In this document: positions 23,130 to 35,892 of the stretch, piece by piece
Layout: each line of letters begins with the position of its first letter
Numbering within the stretch: position 1 is the stretch's first letter
NCBI GenBank assembly: GCA_023213395.1
Contig: CM041465.1
Span: 112,227,741 to 112,291,740, forward strand
Reading direction: 5' to 3'
DNA from: Cycas panzhihuaensis
Taxonomy: Eukaryota > Cycadophyta
DNA length: 64,000 bases
Notes under the pieces: model-generated
What the model was told of the DNA's origin: nothing
The model's database searches: none
Seen by the model: the letters and a program-made list of their open reading frames with translations, nothing else
Position numbers and translations under genes: made by a program

Positions 23130-25619
23130 AATACAATATGCTCTCTGGTGCTCCTATGCTCATGGTGCGTCGCCTCTTGATAGATGCGATCCCTCCCTAT
23201 GGGACCACATCCTTCCTAAGCTCCTCCTATGCCTCTGGGAGCTCCTCACCTCGCTCCCCTCATCTTGATACCTCCTTGGAGTCGTCGCCATCGTGTGGGT
23301 CTGCGTCCTGCTTTGCAATGACCTCACTGCCATATGATCCCCGAGTTGATCATATCATGCCTGGATACGATCCCTCTCTCCCTCCACTATGTGGAGCCTC
23401 TCCTCCATTCCTTAGAGTTGCTTCTCCAGCACGACCACTCTGATGCAACTCTCTAAATTCCCACCTGCTCTTCCCTAAGCCTTGAACACCTGGACCTAAC
23501 CTCGTAGGGTATCTCTTTCTGTGCGGGTCCTATCCATCTCTTCTTGTAGCTGCCCCACTCTTGCCTAATGCTCCCGGGACTTCACTATCCACACGTCTCT
23601 AGCTGTTACCAATGGGGTAAATGTCGTTGTGTGAGCCCCTACCGATCATGGCTCCTTTCTTACCTGGATGGGAGGTTTCCGCTTCATGTACGCTTGGGGG
23701 AACATCTCCCAAACTACCGCCTCAATCAACCACCCCATCTCTGCTGCTCCAGAAAAGTCAAACACGCTATATGTTAGTATAGATATCTATACATGTATAC
23801 TAAACAAACCAAATCAAAATAAAACATCTACATACCTGGTGGTCGAAAGATGACAAGAAAGGTAGTGTCTCACCTCCTGGGACTACTGGCTCCTTAACTT
23901 GGATGACCACCTCTTCCTCAAGTCTGCCTATGACTGATGGTACCTCCTCCTCCTCAGGTACCACCTCGCCTATCTCCTACCCTGTTAGGGCACCTCCACC
24001 CTCCTTAGCTATTGCTATTACCACTACTTGTGCTCTCCCAACTATCGTCAGCCTCCTAACAAGTGTGTGGGGTGGCGTGCCTCTCATTGCAGCCTCTAAA
24101 GGACCCACCTCTCTTCCTGCAGCTCTTGAAGGCCATGTCTTACCTCTTGCAGTCCCTGATGGACTTGCCCCACAACCTGCTACTCCTGATAAGCTTTTCC
24201 CATCACCTCCATCATCACCATCATCATCACCTCCAGGACCATCTCTTGCTCCACCTGCCTTGTCGTCACTATCCCACCTCACCCCTCTATATGGGTCTGC
24301 CGTATAAGCTTCCATGGTGAGGAGGTCCAGTGATGTCGCCTCCACCAAGCATCAAACGTGTGCCTAACCCTCGATCTCCTTAAAATGAGTCTGCCACCTA
24401 TGGACCATGGGAGCCCACACTGAGATAGGGTGTGGCCTTCCTACTAGTGCTATGGCTTCAAAGTGGTTGAAAAACTAGCACTGTAGTAGTGTACTGTAAG
24501 AGAAACCTCCTCTCCTTATCACTCTGATGGCATCTAGCTCAGTGATCAGGTTCACCGCTATTAGGGTGGCCTAATCCATCCTCTCCCTGGCCTCACACCT
24601 GCTCACTATATCCATCTAGCCACTAGGGATATCCTTATAGTTTTGTTTTCAGGAGATTTAGAGTAGAATACTTAGTGTGATCAATTTCCTCACCCAAGAA
24701 ATGCGTGACATGACCATACTCTCCACAGGTATCCCACACCTCTCCCATCTATCCTAGCCCATGAAGAATGTGGCTACCTGCCTGTGTGTAGCATCATTGC
24801 TAGGCAATGGTCCTTGCGATGCTAGTTCTCCTCCCACCAATTCTCCCAGGATCCTTCATATGTCTTTTAGTATGATGGTGATGTCCCCAACTTGGGAGAG
24901 GTGGAATACATGCTACTTATGATCCTAATGGTCAACAATATTGACTAGGAGATGCTGGTCTAAAGTGTACTGTGGTGTCTTGATGATCTTTAATAATCCA
25001 CACCTCCCTAGTATCTGCGTGTCCCCCCAAGTCAACATCTCTATAAAGCTCATAATCGCTACTCCAATATTTCTACAGTTGTCCACCATGATAACTGCCT
25101 GCTATGAACCCAAAAACTAATTAAAATAGCTCTGTGTCTGCCTGGCTACCCTTAGGATTGCTTCTCACCCCATCCTGGCTGAGTTTGGCACTCCTTTAGG
25201 CTATTTCTCTATATTTTTTGATTTACAGTTCTCCACCCTTTGTTAAACTCTGCGGTATCATGGAGTTTAGTAGGGGCCCTGCTGAGTTTTTAGCTTAATC
25301 TTAGCATCCCAATGGAAAATTTTACGGCACTGCAATCTTTGCTGCAGGGCCAGTTACACCCCCTATAAAGGTAGGGATTATGCCCAAAAAACCTAAAAAT
25401 TTTACTTGGGTGAGCCACACTCAGGTCCACCGTGACCAGGACTACCTAATGCCTTGGTCCTCCCTCTCTCTGGACCCAAATCAGGCTTCAGAGGATCTTA
25501 ATTCACCCTCAAGGGGCCAAAAATCACCTAACAAAATAAAAAACCCCATGCATTTCAATTAACGAAATGGAAAAGGTAGGGGGTGATCTACTAACTGGTT
25601 CTGGCTTGGCCACTGCTAT
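23130..25619 (-). pseudogene. Antisense plant mobile domain (PMD) gene in element B
   Basis: PMD proteins are plant proteins found both in transposons and as host genes; their biochemical role is unclear. On the - strand, an exon starting at 25098 after a CAG acceptor reads AVIMVDNCRNIGVAIMSFIE, then LGRCGLLKIIKTPQY, VFHLSQVGDI (canonical PMD xHTFHLPxGE) and ILKDIWRILG. Further on come a region with TLLQC and FNHFEAIALVG, and an acidic Gly/Asp tail (GGDDDGDDGGDG) in the open frame 24348-23977. One frame is kept over the 750 bp checked, with several stops. A coiled-coil-like exon follows at about 23750-23200 in another frame. The first-exon ATG is mutated to ATA and its GTGAGT donor to GTTAGT. 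Confidence 0.8.
25240..25352 (-). repeat. Degenerate copies of the U3 20-bp unit in intron 1 of the B PMD gene
   Basis: The segment contains CTGCGGTATCATGGAGTTTA and TTACGGCACTGCAATCTTTG, diverged forms of the unit CCGCGAAGTTTACCATGGTA that is repeated in the LTR U3. The position corresponds to 45245-45342 in C. The copies are weak here, so the call leans on C. Confidence 0.5.
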
Positions 25620-25778
25620 CTCATCTCCTGAGTCCTAACAGCTATCTCCTCGCCCAATCCAATAGCCCAATCTCCCTCTGCATGTCTCCAAAGTTGGGTG
25701 GCACTCCACTACATAAGGAAAAGGGCTCCAAATCGATCGTGAGCCCATGAAAATGAATCCCATTTTTGCCGAGTTTTC

Positions 25779-25788
25779 CTTATATAGA
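25779..25788 (-). promoter_or_regulatory. TATA-like box for the antisense PMD gene of B
   Basis: On the - strand CTATATAAGG lies about 160 bp upstream of the first-exon position. Element C has CTAGATAAGG at the same place (45773-45764), also about 160 bp before its ATG. The conserved spacing suggests a separate promoter. No transcription data are available. Confidence 0.5.
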
Positions 25789-26357
25789 TGGGGGCCTCAA
25801 CAGACACCTCCTCCTTTTCTCCTATCACAATAGCCCTTGCGACCATCTCTCTCCCCTTGTTACCTTTCCCTTATGGGTCTATCTCCTATTTTGCCTCTGT
25901 AGCCCTCTTTTCTCCTCACTCTTTAGGTGTATTTATGACGTCCCCTTCAGTCTCGTGAGGCCTCTTCTCCCTTGATTTTTATGCCATCTCCAAATATACA
26001 TGTGTTTATACTCATTCAACTCATTTTGTTGTCCTGAACCCAGTTTCGTCGCTCGTTCGTGCCTATAGGGCTCCTAAAGGAAGCACCATCCTCATATAGG
26101 ACTTCACCTTACTTCCTTCAGTGACCTTTGAGACCCTAGAGGGGCCTTTTTACCGTCGTTTCCTTCTCGTCTACTGAGTTGATCTCCTCATCCTTGGGTA
26201 GCCTCATCCTTGGGTCCTCCTACCTTTTATAGCCTTTATCAATAGCCACTTGAGTACCTCACGATTGTCTCACCTCGTTGAGTCCTTTTTTAGCTCATCG
26301 ACCTTACCGACACTCTTTTTCCTTGTTCACCTTATCGAGATCTTTATCTTTTCTATC

Positions 26358-26875
26358 ATGACATTACTCATCTTCACCGATAATGGAAGCCATGGCAACC
26401 CAGGCCCCTCTACCATCGCGTGGATCCTCTGTGACCCCTCCGGATATGACTATATGTGTTATGAGGTCTTCCTTCCTAAGGCCACCAATAACATAGCTAA
26501 ATACATAGTTGTTAGTGAGGCTCTTACCAATGCACTCTCCTTCCATAATGGACCTATCATTCTCTTTTGTGACTCTCAAGTTGTGGTGTCCCATCTCACC
26601 CAGGTCTACTAGGTGTGTTGCCCACGCCTGAGGGCCCTTGCCTCGACTGCTAGGTCTCTTTTGGTATGTTTTTCTTCTGTCGATATCCAACACATCCCTT
26701 GAGATTACAACATTAAGGCAGACATTCTTGTTCATCTCATCCTTGAGTGTTGCCTCTCTCTCCTTGGTGACCCCCCTTGAGAAACTTGTCCAGTCGCCCA
26801 GGCACCTAAGCTTTGAGTCATTCCTACTCCTATGTTGCGATCCATTCATACCTCTGAAAGCTAGCCGCTAATGAG
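26358..26875 (+). pseudogene. aRNH of element B
   Basis: Second RNase H, on the + strand after the PMD cassette. Blocks: LIFTDNGSHGNPGPS keeps the first Asp, PKATNNIAKY has Lys in place of the catalytic Glu, and LFCDSQVVVSHL keeps the third. After an in-frame TAG near 26609 the frame continues with STARSLLVCF and DYNIKADILVHLIL, the C-terminal Asp region. C and B share this stop position after LTQVY. The stretch 25790-26357 before it has no gene, and 26876-27194 after it has none. Confidence 0.85.
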
Positions 26876-27194
26876 GTTAAATTATGGTGACCACCAGGTT
26901 TATCTCTTTACTCTACCCTTAGCACCACTTTTGGTGCATAATCCCCACTATTTTGACTTACTTATGCACATTACATCCCATTTATAAAATTTATTCGATA
27001 ATATTTGTGGTCATCACCACCTTTTTTCTTGTACTCCTATGATGAGGGCATCCCCCTCATCCGTTATCATTGCTAGTCAACTATAGGGCGATATATAGGC
27101 AGCCCCTATGTTGCCTCTTGCTCGTCTCCATGCCCACGCATTCTGCCACAACACTTTCCATTGCCCTTGGCTCATACCATTGTTATATTTATTT

Positions 27195-27610
<416 letters not shown>

Positions 27611-27671
27611 CTAACATTTTATTGCCAGCATTTGCCATCGTGTTGCACTTTTGAGTAGTGAGGCTCTACTG

Positions 27672-27683
27672 CCAAGGGTGTAG
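27672..27683 (+). other. Polypurine tract of element B
   Basis: CCAAGGGTGTAG directly precedes the 3' LTR start TGTTTCC. C has CAAGGGGCCAG at the same place. Confidence 0.6.
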
Positions 27684-30467
27684 TGTTTCCTAGCTACCAG
27701 GAATGGGTATGGATGAGTCAGCTCAGGTAAGTATAGGTACGCTTCTATCCCTTGCCTTTGTCATTTCAAGGAAAGGTAAATTAAAGCACCTCTTTATTTT
27801 CATTACATGATTGACTCGTTCATTTTCATAACCATTATGCATCCACTGCTTAATCATGCTATATGATATCATATCAGCCTATGATGATTTAGGGACATTG
27901 ATTCCATGGCACTCCATAACCCTCCTATACATCTCCATGTCATCCCAAGCACAGATTAGCCCTTGTGATCTGCTCACTATTCCATTGACATGCCTCAACC
28001 TCTAGAACATTGCCTATTGCCTAGGCATGGTTGACGTTTTCTCATTTGTCTACTAATATTTTTGGAACTTCTTGCCTTTGGTACTTCACCCAACATAGGT
28101 CTCTTTGGTCCCATTACTATCTCCTACTACCCAGACATAGTGTCATGCCCCCTTAGGCCTAAAATACCTCCCTTTTAAGCTTTTAACCTCTTCTTTCTTT
28201 TGTTTTTGCCTATGCTATCTTCGCACTATGGTAAAGATCACGATACCGCTGCAAACTTCATGGTACTGTGAAATTTACTGTGGGGTGATTGTCACCCATT
28301 ATTTTTTAAAATCTACCATGGAAAATTTCACATTTATTACGAAATTACCATATGGCATAGGCCTATTCTTAGCCCCAATTGAACCCTAATTACTCAGTTG
28401 AGCTAGGGTTAGGTTTAAAACCTAAAAAGACCCCCATTTCCTCCACTTCCACTTTAAAAAAACTCTCTCTCTCTCACTCATTCCTCACAGCTCCCTTCAG
28501 AAGCACCCTACAACACCTGGCATACCAGCTTTCTAACTTGAGATCAGCCCTCTACAACTCTAGATTTGCAGTACTAGGCTTGAAACAAGGTTTACTCAAG
28601 GAAAGATACGCTCTAAGCTCACCTCCAAGCGTAACTATTACACTTGTCTTCAGATCTTATAGCCTCCACACTGTTTCACCTGCAAACCTTGTAGGGCTGC
28701 CTTTCGTCCCTATTCTCTTAGATAGATCTACTCTTAAACTACTTACAGTAGGTATTCCTTCCCCTCTATTTCACTTTTCTCCCTTTAAATTGTTGAAAAA
28801 TGGTTGGAATATCTTGCACCACCCCCATTTCTCATTTTTCCTATTGCACAAAGGAGGCAAATCCTCCTCTTTTCTTGCTTATCTATAATTCCTTCTAGCT
28901 CTTTCCTGGTTTCTCCAAGGAGGCAGTGAGAAAGAGGTCTCAAAAGGGTGAGTGAAAGGAGCCAATACAGGTTCCATAACCCAATTAGCCTTCTCCTCAA
29001 GGGCAACCCCCTTCTCCCCTTTCCTCTTTCTCCTCCGTGCTTCCCTTGGATTGCCAAAGAGCTCTCGGAAGAGAGGTCACCACTGATAGCAACATATGCA
29101 ACCTATTGTTATGCTTGCTTTTAGCTTTGTAGGTCTTACATGGGTAGGAATTGTAGCTGCTAGTTAAACCCTACCTATCTTTAGGTTTTAGATTAGTTAG
29201 AGGTTGCAAAAGTTGCACATCGTAAGTTTTTACAATATTAGCGGCATTTACAACTGTGTCGCAACCTGTCACCTATACGTTGAGCCTTTATTGCACCATA
29301 TTTGCTTGTAGTATTTGTGTTTGGGTAGCGTGGAGGTTTGTGATCTTAGAGGGTTATCCATTCTGAGGATAAGCACCCCCTCTTTCCCTTATTGTCTTCC
29401 TTGTATAAAGAGAAGCTAAAGGTTGTTCTTTTGAATGCAAAAGGTTCCTTTTGGTTAGGGTAACTTACTTTGTTTTTATTTTATATATTTCATATACACA
29501 TACATATTATACCTTAGTAACCCCATGGGAAGGGGAAACATCACTTGATTATAGGTCTCCTCTTCATTGCATGTGGAGAAGGAAGGAAGTACATCAACCT
29601 GGGTATGTTCTTGCCTTTCTCTTTAATATTCCCTTTGAGTCTTTTGCATAGTTTTTTCTTTCTTTCCTTTCTGCCTTTTTCCTTTCAAACTTGGGGAAGG
29701 TAAAGAAGCCCCTTGGCATCACCACATCGTGCAGTCTGCATCTAGGAATAGTAAGAGGAAGATGAACGTGACAAAGGGAAAGAGCTCCTCCAGTTGCACG
29801 GTTCTCCAAGTATGTCGTTTACTCCCTTTTTGCTACTTACTCTCTTGCTTAAGCTTGTTTACTTACACGCATAACACATAAATAGAAAAGAGGAAAAGAG
29901 AACTTGCATGTATCACTTGCATATACTTAACTTGCTTTTCCATTCAGGAAAGTGCATTAAGTAGAAGCCATCTTCATTTTCATTCTTATTTGTTGCACAT
30001 GCTTCCACTTAGGATCGCATCCCTTGCATGCGCCTTACAACCTCTCAAGACTAGTTCCCTCCTTTCTTGAATTTGAAAACAAAAGGAGAGTGAGGATATT
30101 ATATTAGTGAGAAAACGAGTGTGCTTTCATTTATGTGTCCTTTGTTCTTTTTGAAGGAGCCCCTTTATCCTATGTAGGGAGTCATTCCCTCATTTTATTT
30201 CACCTCCCTCCTTCGGCCATCCAAGGGAGGGAGGGCCAATCCCTTGAGGTTACTTGGGAAACTGAGGATATCCCTCATTTCTTCCACCCTCTAAACCAAA
30301 GTTGGGTTACCCGTAAGGGAGTTGTGTGCCATTCATGGGTCTTAAACCTGCGTTTCGATATGTGGGTGATCTCTTCCACTTGTCGAGTTTATCTTTATTT
30401 TTGAGATTCTTCATTGATTGATTAAACCTCAACCAAGTGTGGTTACTACCCCATAGGTGCGATTCTA
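27684..30467 (+). repeat. 3' LTR of element B (2.78 kb)
   Basis: Starts TGTTTCCTAGCTACCAGGAA and aligns through to an end near GGTGCGATTCTA. Degenerate 20-bp U3 units lie at about 28223-28285, with a CATATG at the G-box position near 28338 and a TTTAAAA at the TATA position near 28413. A 169-codon open frame at 28379-28888 lies in the R/U5 part and has no counterpart frame in the other LTRs, so it is not called as a gene. Confidence 0.9.
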
Positions 30468-32068
30468 ACCTCTAACTTGTGTCCAATATGTAGTTGAGGC
30501 TATTGAAGGAATGCCTAAGCTTTTAGTAGAATTAAGTTGGCATTCACCGACGATACCTGTAATTGTGCCTGGTGATGAAATCTAAATCACAATAGACCCT
30601 AGACACTCTCAATCGTCATATAGTTCACCAATAAACAGTTATATTCCTCCTTTAAAGAGTGGTACATGTATACCCATGGCTATGATAGATATTGGATTAG
30701 GTATATTTTAATTTTATATTAAAGTTTCAGTTTTCTTGATTGGTTATCAGGATAATCCCTAATTGAGACATGGTGGTATGGCTAACCAAACCTCACTAAT
30801 ATTTTGGTTTAGTTGAGTCCCAACTTGAAACCCACACCTCCTTTATGGCATGATATTCTACCAACTAAGATATCTCAACCTTGGCAAGTTTGTGAATAGG
30901 TACAAGATGGCAAAAAATAATGTACATGATGCGTTTCTTTTAGGGAGAGTAAAAATATTATCAAATTTACATCAAACATACATATAATTGAAAATAGAGT
31001 GCTTTTGGAGTGCTTGCTTAGAGTGCGTTCAGAGTGCTTACTTCAAGTAATTTTGGAGTGATAAAATGAAATTTTGATAAGTGAGTGAGGACACTAAATA
31101 TTGCTCTAATCCAAGTGTTTTTTTACTTACTTTTATAACGGGCTTTAAAGCCTTGAAAAAAAAAGAAAAAAATTGTTTTCGCTTTTTTCTTTTTAAACAA
31201 AAATGTAGTCTTTACTAAAATAGTAATAAATTTCTCCCAGGATAACGAAATTCAGTGCTAATTTTTGTGTTCCAAACTAGACTTAGAGTAACATCTTTAG
31301 GAAATGGAATTAGGTCTAAATGAGTTTTGCAATTTTTTTTGTAGTCCTGCAAAGTGGATAAAATATATTTCTTCTAAATTCTTACTAAAAATAACTGTTA
31401 TTCACTAAAATAGTAATAACTTTCTTATACAGTAATGAAATTTGGTGCCTACTTTTGTGCTAGAAACTAGACTCAAAGCCTAATATTTAGTAATTAGAAT
31501 TAAGTCAAATGGAGTTTTGTAGAATTTTTGGCAGACTTGTGAAGTTTAGGAAATAGATTTTATTTCTGCAGAAAATTTAGCTTGCAAATATCTCATCAAC
31601 ACATGATACCATATGAAATTTCCATTATTTTTTTATTGCCAATATCTTAATATGGACAAGGTAAGAGTTTATAATAATGGATATTTTGAATGACTCCAAA
31701 TTCTTTAAAAAAATATGTGTAGAACCTCCCCTTACAAACATTCTTCTAAATGCTAAAAAAAAATGGCAGTATTTCCCCTTGTTAAATAGATAAAAATAGG
31801 GGAAAGAAAAGAATAATGAGATAGTATAAATAGCTGCCAAAGGATTAAAATTCTTAGGCCTTATAACTCCTTATATTGTGCTTCTAAACTTGCAAAAGAG
31901 AAAGGAAAAATAAACAATAGGAAAAATAAACAATACTAAATATGCTATGATAAAAACTGAAAATTATTTTAAAATCCACTTTCACAATCTCCTTCATCAC
32001 ATGGACTATGGGGGAGAAGGAAGTGATGGCTCTATTTCAAGTGCAAGTGAGGAATATGAAGGAAGAAA
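30468..32068. other. AT-rich tract with no recognised gene
   Basis: This stretch lies between the B 3' LTR and a copia-type LTR. It contains a divergent 190-bp tandem duplication (listed separately). It could be leader or untranslated sequence of the copia element whose LTR is at 32083-32346, read on the - strand, but nothing proves this. Confidence 0.5.
31214..31580 (-). repeat. Divergent tandem duplication, period about 190 bp
   Basis: The units begin ACTAAAATAGTAATAA at 31214 and again at 31404. Shared blocks at matching offsets include GAAATT, TTTTTGTG, AACTAGACT, GGAATTA/AGAATTA and GAGTTTTG. Similar short tandem duplications occur in leaders of some copia elements. Strand is assumed from the neighbouring - strand LTR. 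Confidence 0.65.
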
Positions 32069-32080
32069 GCTCTGATACCA
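32069..32080 (-). other. tRNA-iMet primer binding site
   Basis: On the - strand TGGTATCAGAGC, an exact match to the common plant primer site for initiator tRNA-Met. It lies two bases inside the LTR at 32083-32346. Confidence 0.85.
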
Positions 32081-32082
32081 TA

Positions 32083-32346
32083 TGAAAGGAGTAGATATAT
32101 TCCTCATCTCCATGCACTAAACATAAAGGCAAATATAGGAGTAAGAGAAACTTGAGAGAGAAAACATAGCTCTCACAAAATAAGGAGGTAACGATGAACC
32201 TACTCTATTAAGCATTTACTTTTATATTGAAAGAGGAAACACTAGAGTTAGGTGAAATAAAATTATACATAATGTGCATGAAAGTGTATTTCACTTAAGT
32301 GATCTAATTTAAAGTTCACTTAAGACCCTTTTTAGGAATAATCAAC
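32083..32346 (-). repeat. Copia-type 5' LTR (element I)
   Basis: On the - strand the tract ends TTTCA just before the primer site and has a TATA-like AATATAAAAGTA, followed by CT-rich runs (GTTTTCTCTCTCAAG). The outer end is placed near 32346 (TTGATTATTCC), where copia integrase homology of element G stops. No matching 3' LTR was found to the left, so the element is truncated or too decayed to follow. It probably inserted in the integrase of G. Confidence 0.6.
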
Positions 32347-32948
32347 TAATATAATAACCTTGTAATATTAACTTGTTTCAAGAATCGTAGTCTAATATTT
32401 GATTCCATGCTCATGCAAGTACGATTCTAACTCATTAAAGATGTACTTGCCACTATTATTAGTCTTGAGTATTTTGATCTTGAATCCTAATTCATTTTAC
32501 ACATGGGCTTTGATAGCTTTAAATATGAAAAATGCTTCATCTTTCTTTGTAAGAAAAGTAACACATACTTTCTTGGTAAAATTATCAATAAAAGTAATAT
32601 AGTATAAATTTTATTTGAGAGAAGTGATGGGCATATGACTACATATGTCTGAGTGTACAAGCTACAAAGGCTAGCTATATTTCTATTGATTATGGGTAAA
32701 GGATTACCTTTAGGATTTAGCAATTGTACATGCTTCACATTTGAAGGGATTAGAGGAGAACCTATGTATATCGTCAATGGTGGCATGTAGTTCTCTTAAT
32801 CTATAAATTTTGATATGGCCTATATAAGTATGCCATAGAAATTCTCGTGATAACTTTTGAGGACTCAATGCTGCAGTAAAAGTAAAGTCATCATCAGCAT
32901 AGTTGGCTTTAGAGGATGGTGAACTAGTTAGGCAAAAAGGTTAATCAT
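32347..32948 (-). pseudogene. Copia element G: pre-integrase and integrase part
   Basis: On the - strand one frame reads FLWHTYIGHIKIYRLRELHA (pre-integrase domain, normally LWHxRLGH), then NPFKCEACTIAKS (zinc-binding CxxC). Next come LVHSDICSHMPITSLK (first catalytic Asp), YYITFIDNFTKKVCVTFL, and LKTNNSGKYIFNELES, where Asp of the usual TDNGGEY is Asn. It ends EHGIKY with a weak continuation, just before the LTR of element I. Stops are few. The upstream part of the same element continues at 49909 on the far side of element C. Confidence 0.9.
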
Positions 32949-35724
32949 TGTTTCCCAGCTTCCGGGAATGGATACGGAGCAGTCGACTCAGGTAAGTGTA
33001 GGTATGCTTCTCACCTTATTGCTCGGTTCTTTTGTGATGAGTGTATGCTTGCATGATATGATTTTATAGATGATCCTATTGTCATCTACACCTATCTATC
33101 CCATGACAACTATAATGGAGGCACATTCCCAGTGAGTGTAGCACCCCGGTGGCCCCGCATCACTTCTCGCATTCTGCCCTACTCACCTCAAGACCCATTT
33201 GGCCCATATCATCTCCGCCTGTGTGATGATCCATCGTTGTTTGGTTGACTTGTTGCACCTTTGAGTCCCGTTGTTGTTCCCCGTGGATCATTTGTTAGCT
33301 TATCTACCTCTGGGTAGGTGGACCTGCCTCTTTCCAGCCTCCTCGGTCACTGGCCCATAGCCCAGGCTGGCTGTTTGGGCCAGATTTAGCCTCTGGTCCC
33401 ACACTGCGGTAGATTTAGGTGATGCTGCGAGTTCTGCGATCTGCAGTTCTTCTTGATAAGGCTGTGACAACTTATTTTTAAAAATCCGCTGTGGTAATTC
33501 TCACATTTATTACAAAATTGCCATGTGTCTCATGACTTAACTCACCACCAGTCGCGCCCTAATCACTCAATTAGGGTTGGAGCTAGGTATTTAAGCCTTA
33601 CCTAAATCATTTTAGGGATCTTTTGGCTCATTTTTTAGAAGGATCACAAGAAAAATGCCCTGTTGTCTACTGTTCCCTATTGTTCCACTACTATTTCAGG
33701 ACCTGTAATCACTCTCCGATGCCCAACTCTCCTTTGGTTCAGCTATGGCATCTTCCCAGCCCCTTGCACACCTTAGAGAGGGCCTCTTTGAAGAGTTTGT
33801 AGGACTTCCTTGCCCGGGCAGCCATCAAGTAGTCTCAAGTGCAGGTTTTCCTTCAGCCATCTTAGCAGGGGCTCCATACCTACTGCTCCACAGTCTTCCT
33901 ATAGATTTCTCAGCCTCTTTCCAACAGGTTTTAACAGAGGCAAACGCCTCCCATCTTCTCTATAGGTATTTGTTGGTTTAGGGTCTTCCCTTTGTCCAAT
34001 TTATACCCAGTTTTTGCATGTTTACAATAGCTTGTCTTATCTCTCCCAAGGGTTACTTCTTGCCTTTCCCTTGGGATTTTTGCTTTGTTGTTAGGCCCTC
34101 TTTTCCTGCATTCCATGCTCAGGACAGCAGTCAAAAGGGATACATAAGGTTTGGGATAGAGCTAGGTGGATTCCGTACCACCTTCCACGCTCCCTAAGAG
34201 GCTTTTTGCCCTCCAAACCTCCCTTTTTGCCTCGTGCTGCTCTTGGAGTGGAGTAAGGGTTTAGTAGGCTATTTCCAGCCGCTGAAATAAGCATTGGCAC
34301 TTGTTGCAGCGCTAGTTTGAGGGTTCATTTCCCAAATCCGGGCAACGCATAAGCCCCGGTTACTTTTCTTGCCTCAATCCTCTTCTCAACTGTCTGGTTT
34401 GCTTCTCGTAGCACCTCGGCCTTGTTGAGTCTTAATTTAGACACTTTTGTATCTCTACTGTCCCTTTTTCAGCCAGCTTTCTATCCATACCCTCGCTACC
34501 TTATGGCTTCTTGAGGGAGGGTAGGGTTGCTCTTTGTGGGAGGTGGGCCACTCTGAGGCTTACTTATCTACCTACCGTTCATTTGAGTAGTTTTGTTTTG
34601 CCATAGATTATTGTTGCAACCTTGTGGTTCATGCAAATTAACATATATATGCAGAGATTTATTTTTCATATATGTACACATGTGTTATTGGGACTCCACT
34701 TTGTGTTGTTAGCCTCCTTTCCTTAGAAAGGGATATTTGTACTTACTTGTAGGTACACGGAAGGTGTAAGGGATTTCCTCCTCTTCTCTCTTGCGGGTAA
34801 GTGCTTTTATTATATTTTATTTTAGCATTTTATTTGTTGCCATCATTTTCTTTTTTTCCTTTCTTGGCACTCTAGTGTCGCTTTTGGGGAAGGTAAGGAA
34901 GCCCCATGCTTCCTCCTACTGCAACCCCTCTCTCTCGCCGTGCTTTGTAGAGCGGTCTTGGACACCTTGTGGGAACACCGTCACTTCAACCACATCTCCA
35001 TCCTGGATATGTGCTTTTGCTCCATTTCATTTTCTTTTCTTTAAAATATTTTTGCACGGTAGTAATTAGATCATTTGAAAGGAAAAGGAAAACTGCCTTT
35101 CTCTTTTAGTTTATATTCCGTTTGTTACATTTCATACATTATATCTATCATAGGAAAAGGTTTTAGGAAGTTTCCCCTTTTAACCTTTCCCTTCACCTTG
35201 TAAACTTCACCCTTGTCATATTGACTTGTTATACTTGGTTCAGTTTACTTGTGTGCGTCATACTACTCTCTTTTCTCTTGATTGCTCTTTTGAAGGGGGG
35301 AACTCTCGGTCAATCGATCATTCCTATTCCCTTCATCCTCTCCCAGTTTTCTTCCGCCTAGCTGGACAACCGAGAAGATCTTATTCGTAGGTTGCTCACC
35401 TACTTACCCCCTGCTCGTTTCCCTCTGCTATAGGGAAACCCTCGAGGGGTTCTCTCCCTTCCTTTCTGGCCATCCAAGGATGAGAGGACTCTTCTCCTAG
35501 ATCTACCAAGGTTATTCTTCTGCCTCCTCTCTTCTTAACTAAAGTAGGGAACCACCTTTAGGTAGCTGGGTACCATCCGTAGGTCCCGAAATCGCGCTCT
35601 GGTGCACGGGGTGCCCTACGTGGTATTTGCCTTGCTCGTAGGTCCTTATCTGCACCTGATAGTGCTATTGACTGCCCTCGTTATTCCTACTCAATTAGGT
35701 AGCTATCCTGTAGAAGCACATCCA
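32949..35724 (+). repeat. 5' LTR of element C (2.78 kb)
   Basis: Starts TGTTTCCCAGCTTCC and ends AGCACATCCA, one base before the primer site. U3 holds worn copies of the 20-bp unit near 33405-33470, a CATGTG at 33532-33537 where the 3' LTR has a CACGTG G-box, and TATTTAAG at 33588-33595. Downstream of the TATA-like box about 2.1 kb of R/U5 follows with no conserved open frame. Confidence 0.95.
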
Positions 35725-35725
35725 C

Positions 35726-35743
35726 TAGCGACCATACTGGGGA
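35726..35743 (+). other. Primer binding site of element C
   Basis: TAGCGACCATACTGGGGA. The B' copy shows TGG at the start, so TAG is a G-to-A change. Confidence 0.8.
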
Positions 35744-35892
35744 CCTGCCAGTAAGGGAGCTAGTTTCCGCTCTTTTCTATTGGTATTGCTACCTCCTTGT
35801 GGTTTTCTCCTACTTTATTTTCTTCATTGGGTAGCCACCAACGTGCGCTCTTTATTGCCCTTTCTTTCTCCTAAAGTGTTAGTTAGCCTTGT

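Noticed and set aside
23903-24307. 134-codon + strand Pro/Ser/Thr-rich frame
   Set aside because: It is the opposite strand of the acidic Gly-rich PMD tail, whose - strand frame continues from a recognisable PMD.
26364-26849. 161-codon - strand frame over the B aRNH, and the similar 46291-46746 frame in C
   Set aside because: The + strand frame carries RNase H motifs; the - strand product has none and is a shadow.
28379-28888. 169-codon open frame in the B LTR
   Set aside because: It lies in R/U5; the aligned parts of the C and D LTRs are not open and no domain is recognisable.
32069-32080. Possible tRNA gene fragment
   Set aside because: Only the 12-base complement of the initiator tRNA 3' end is present, beside an LTR, so it is a primer binding site.
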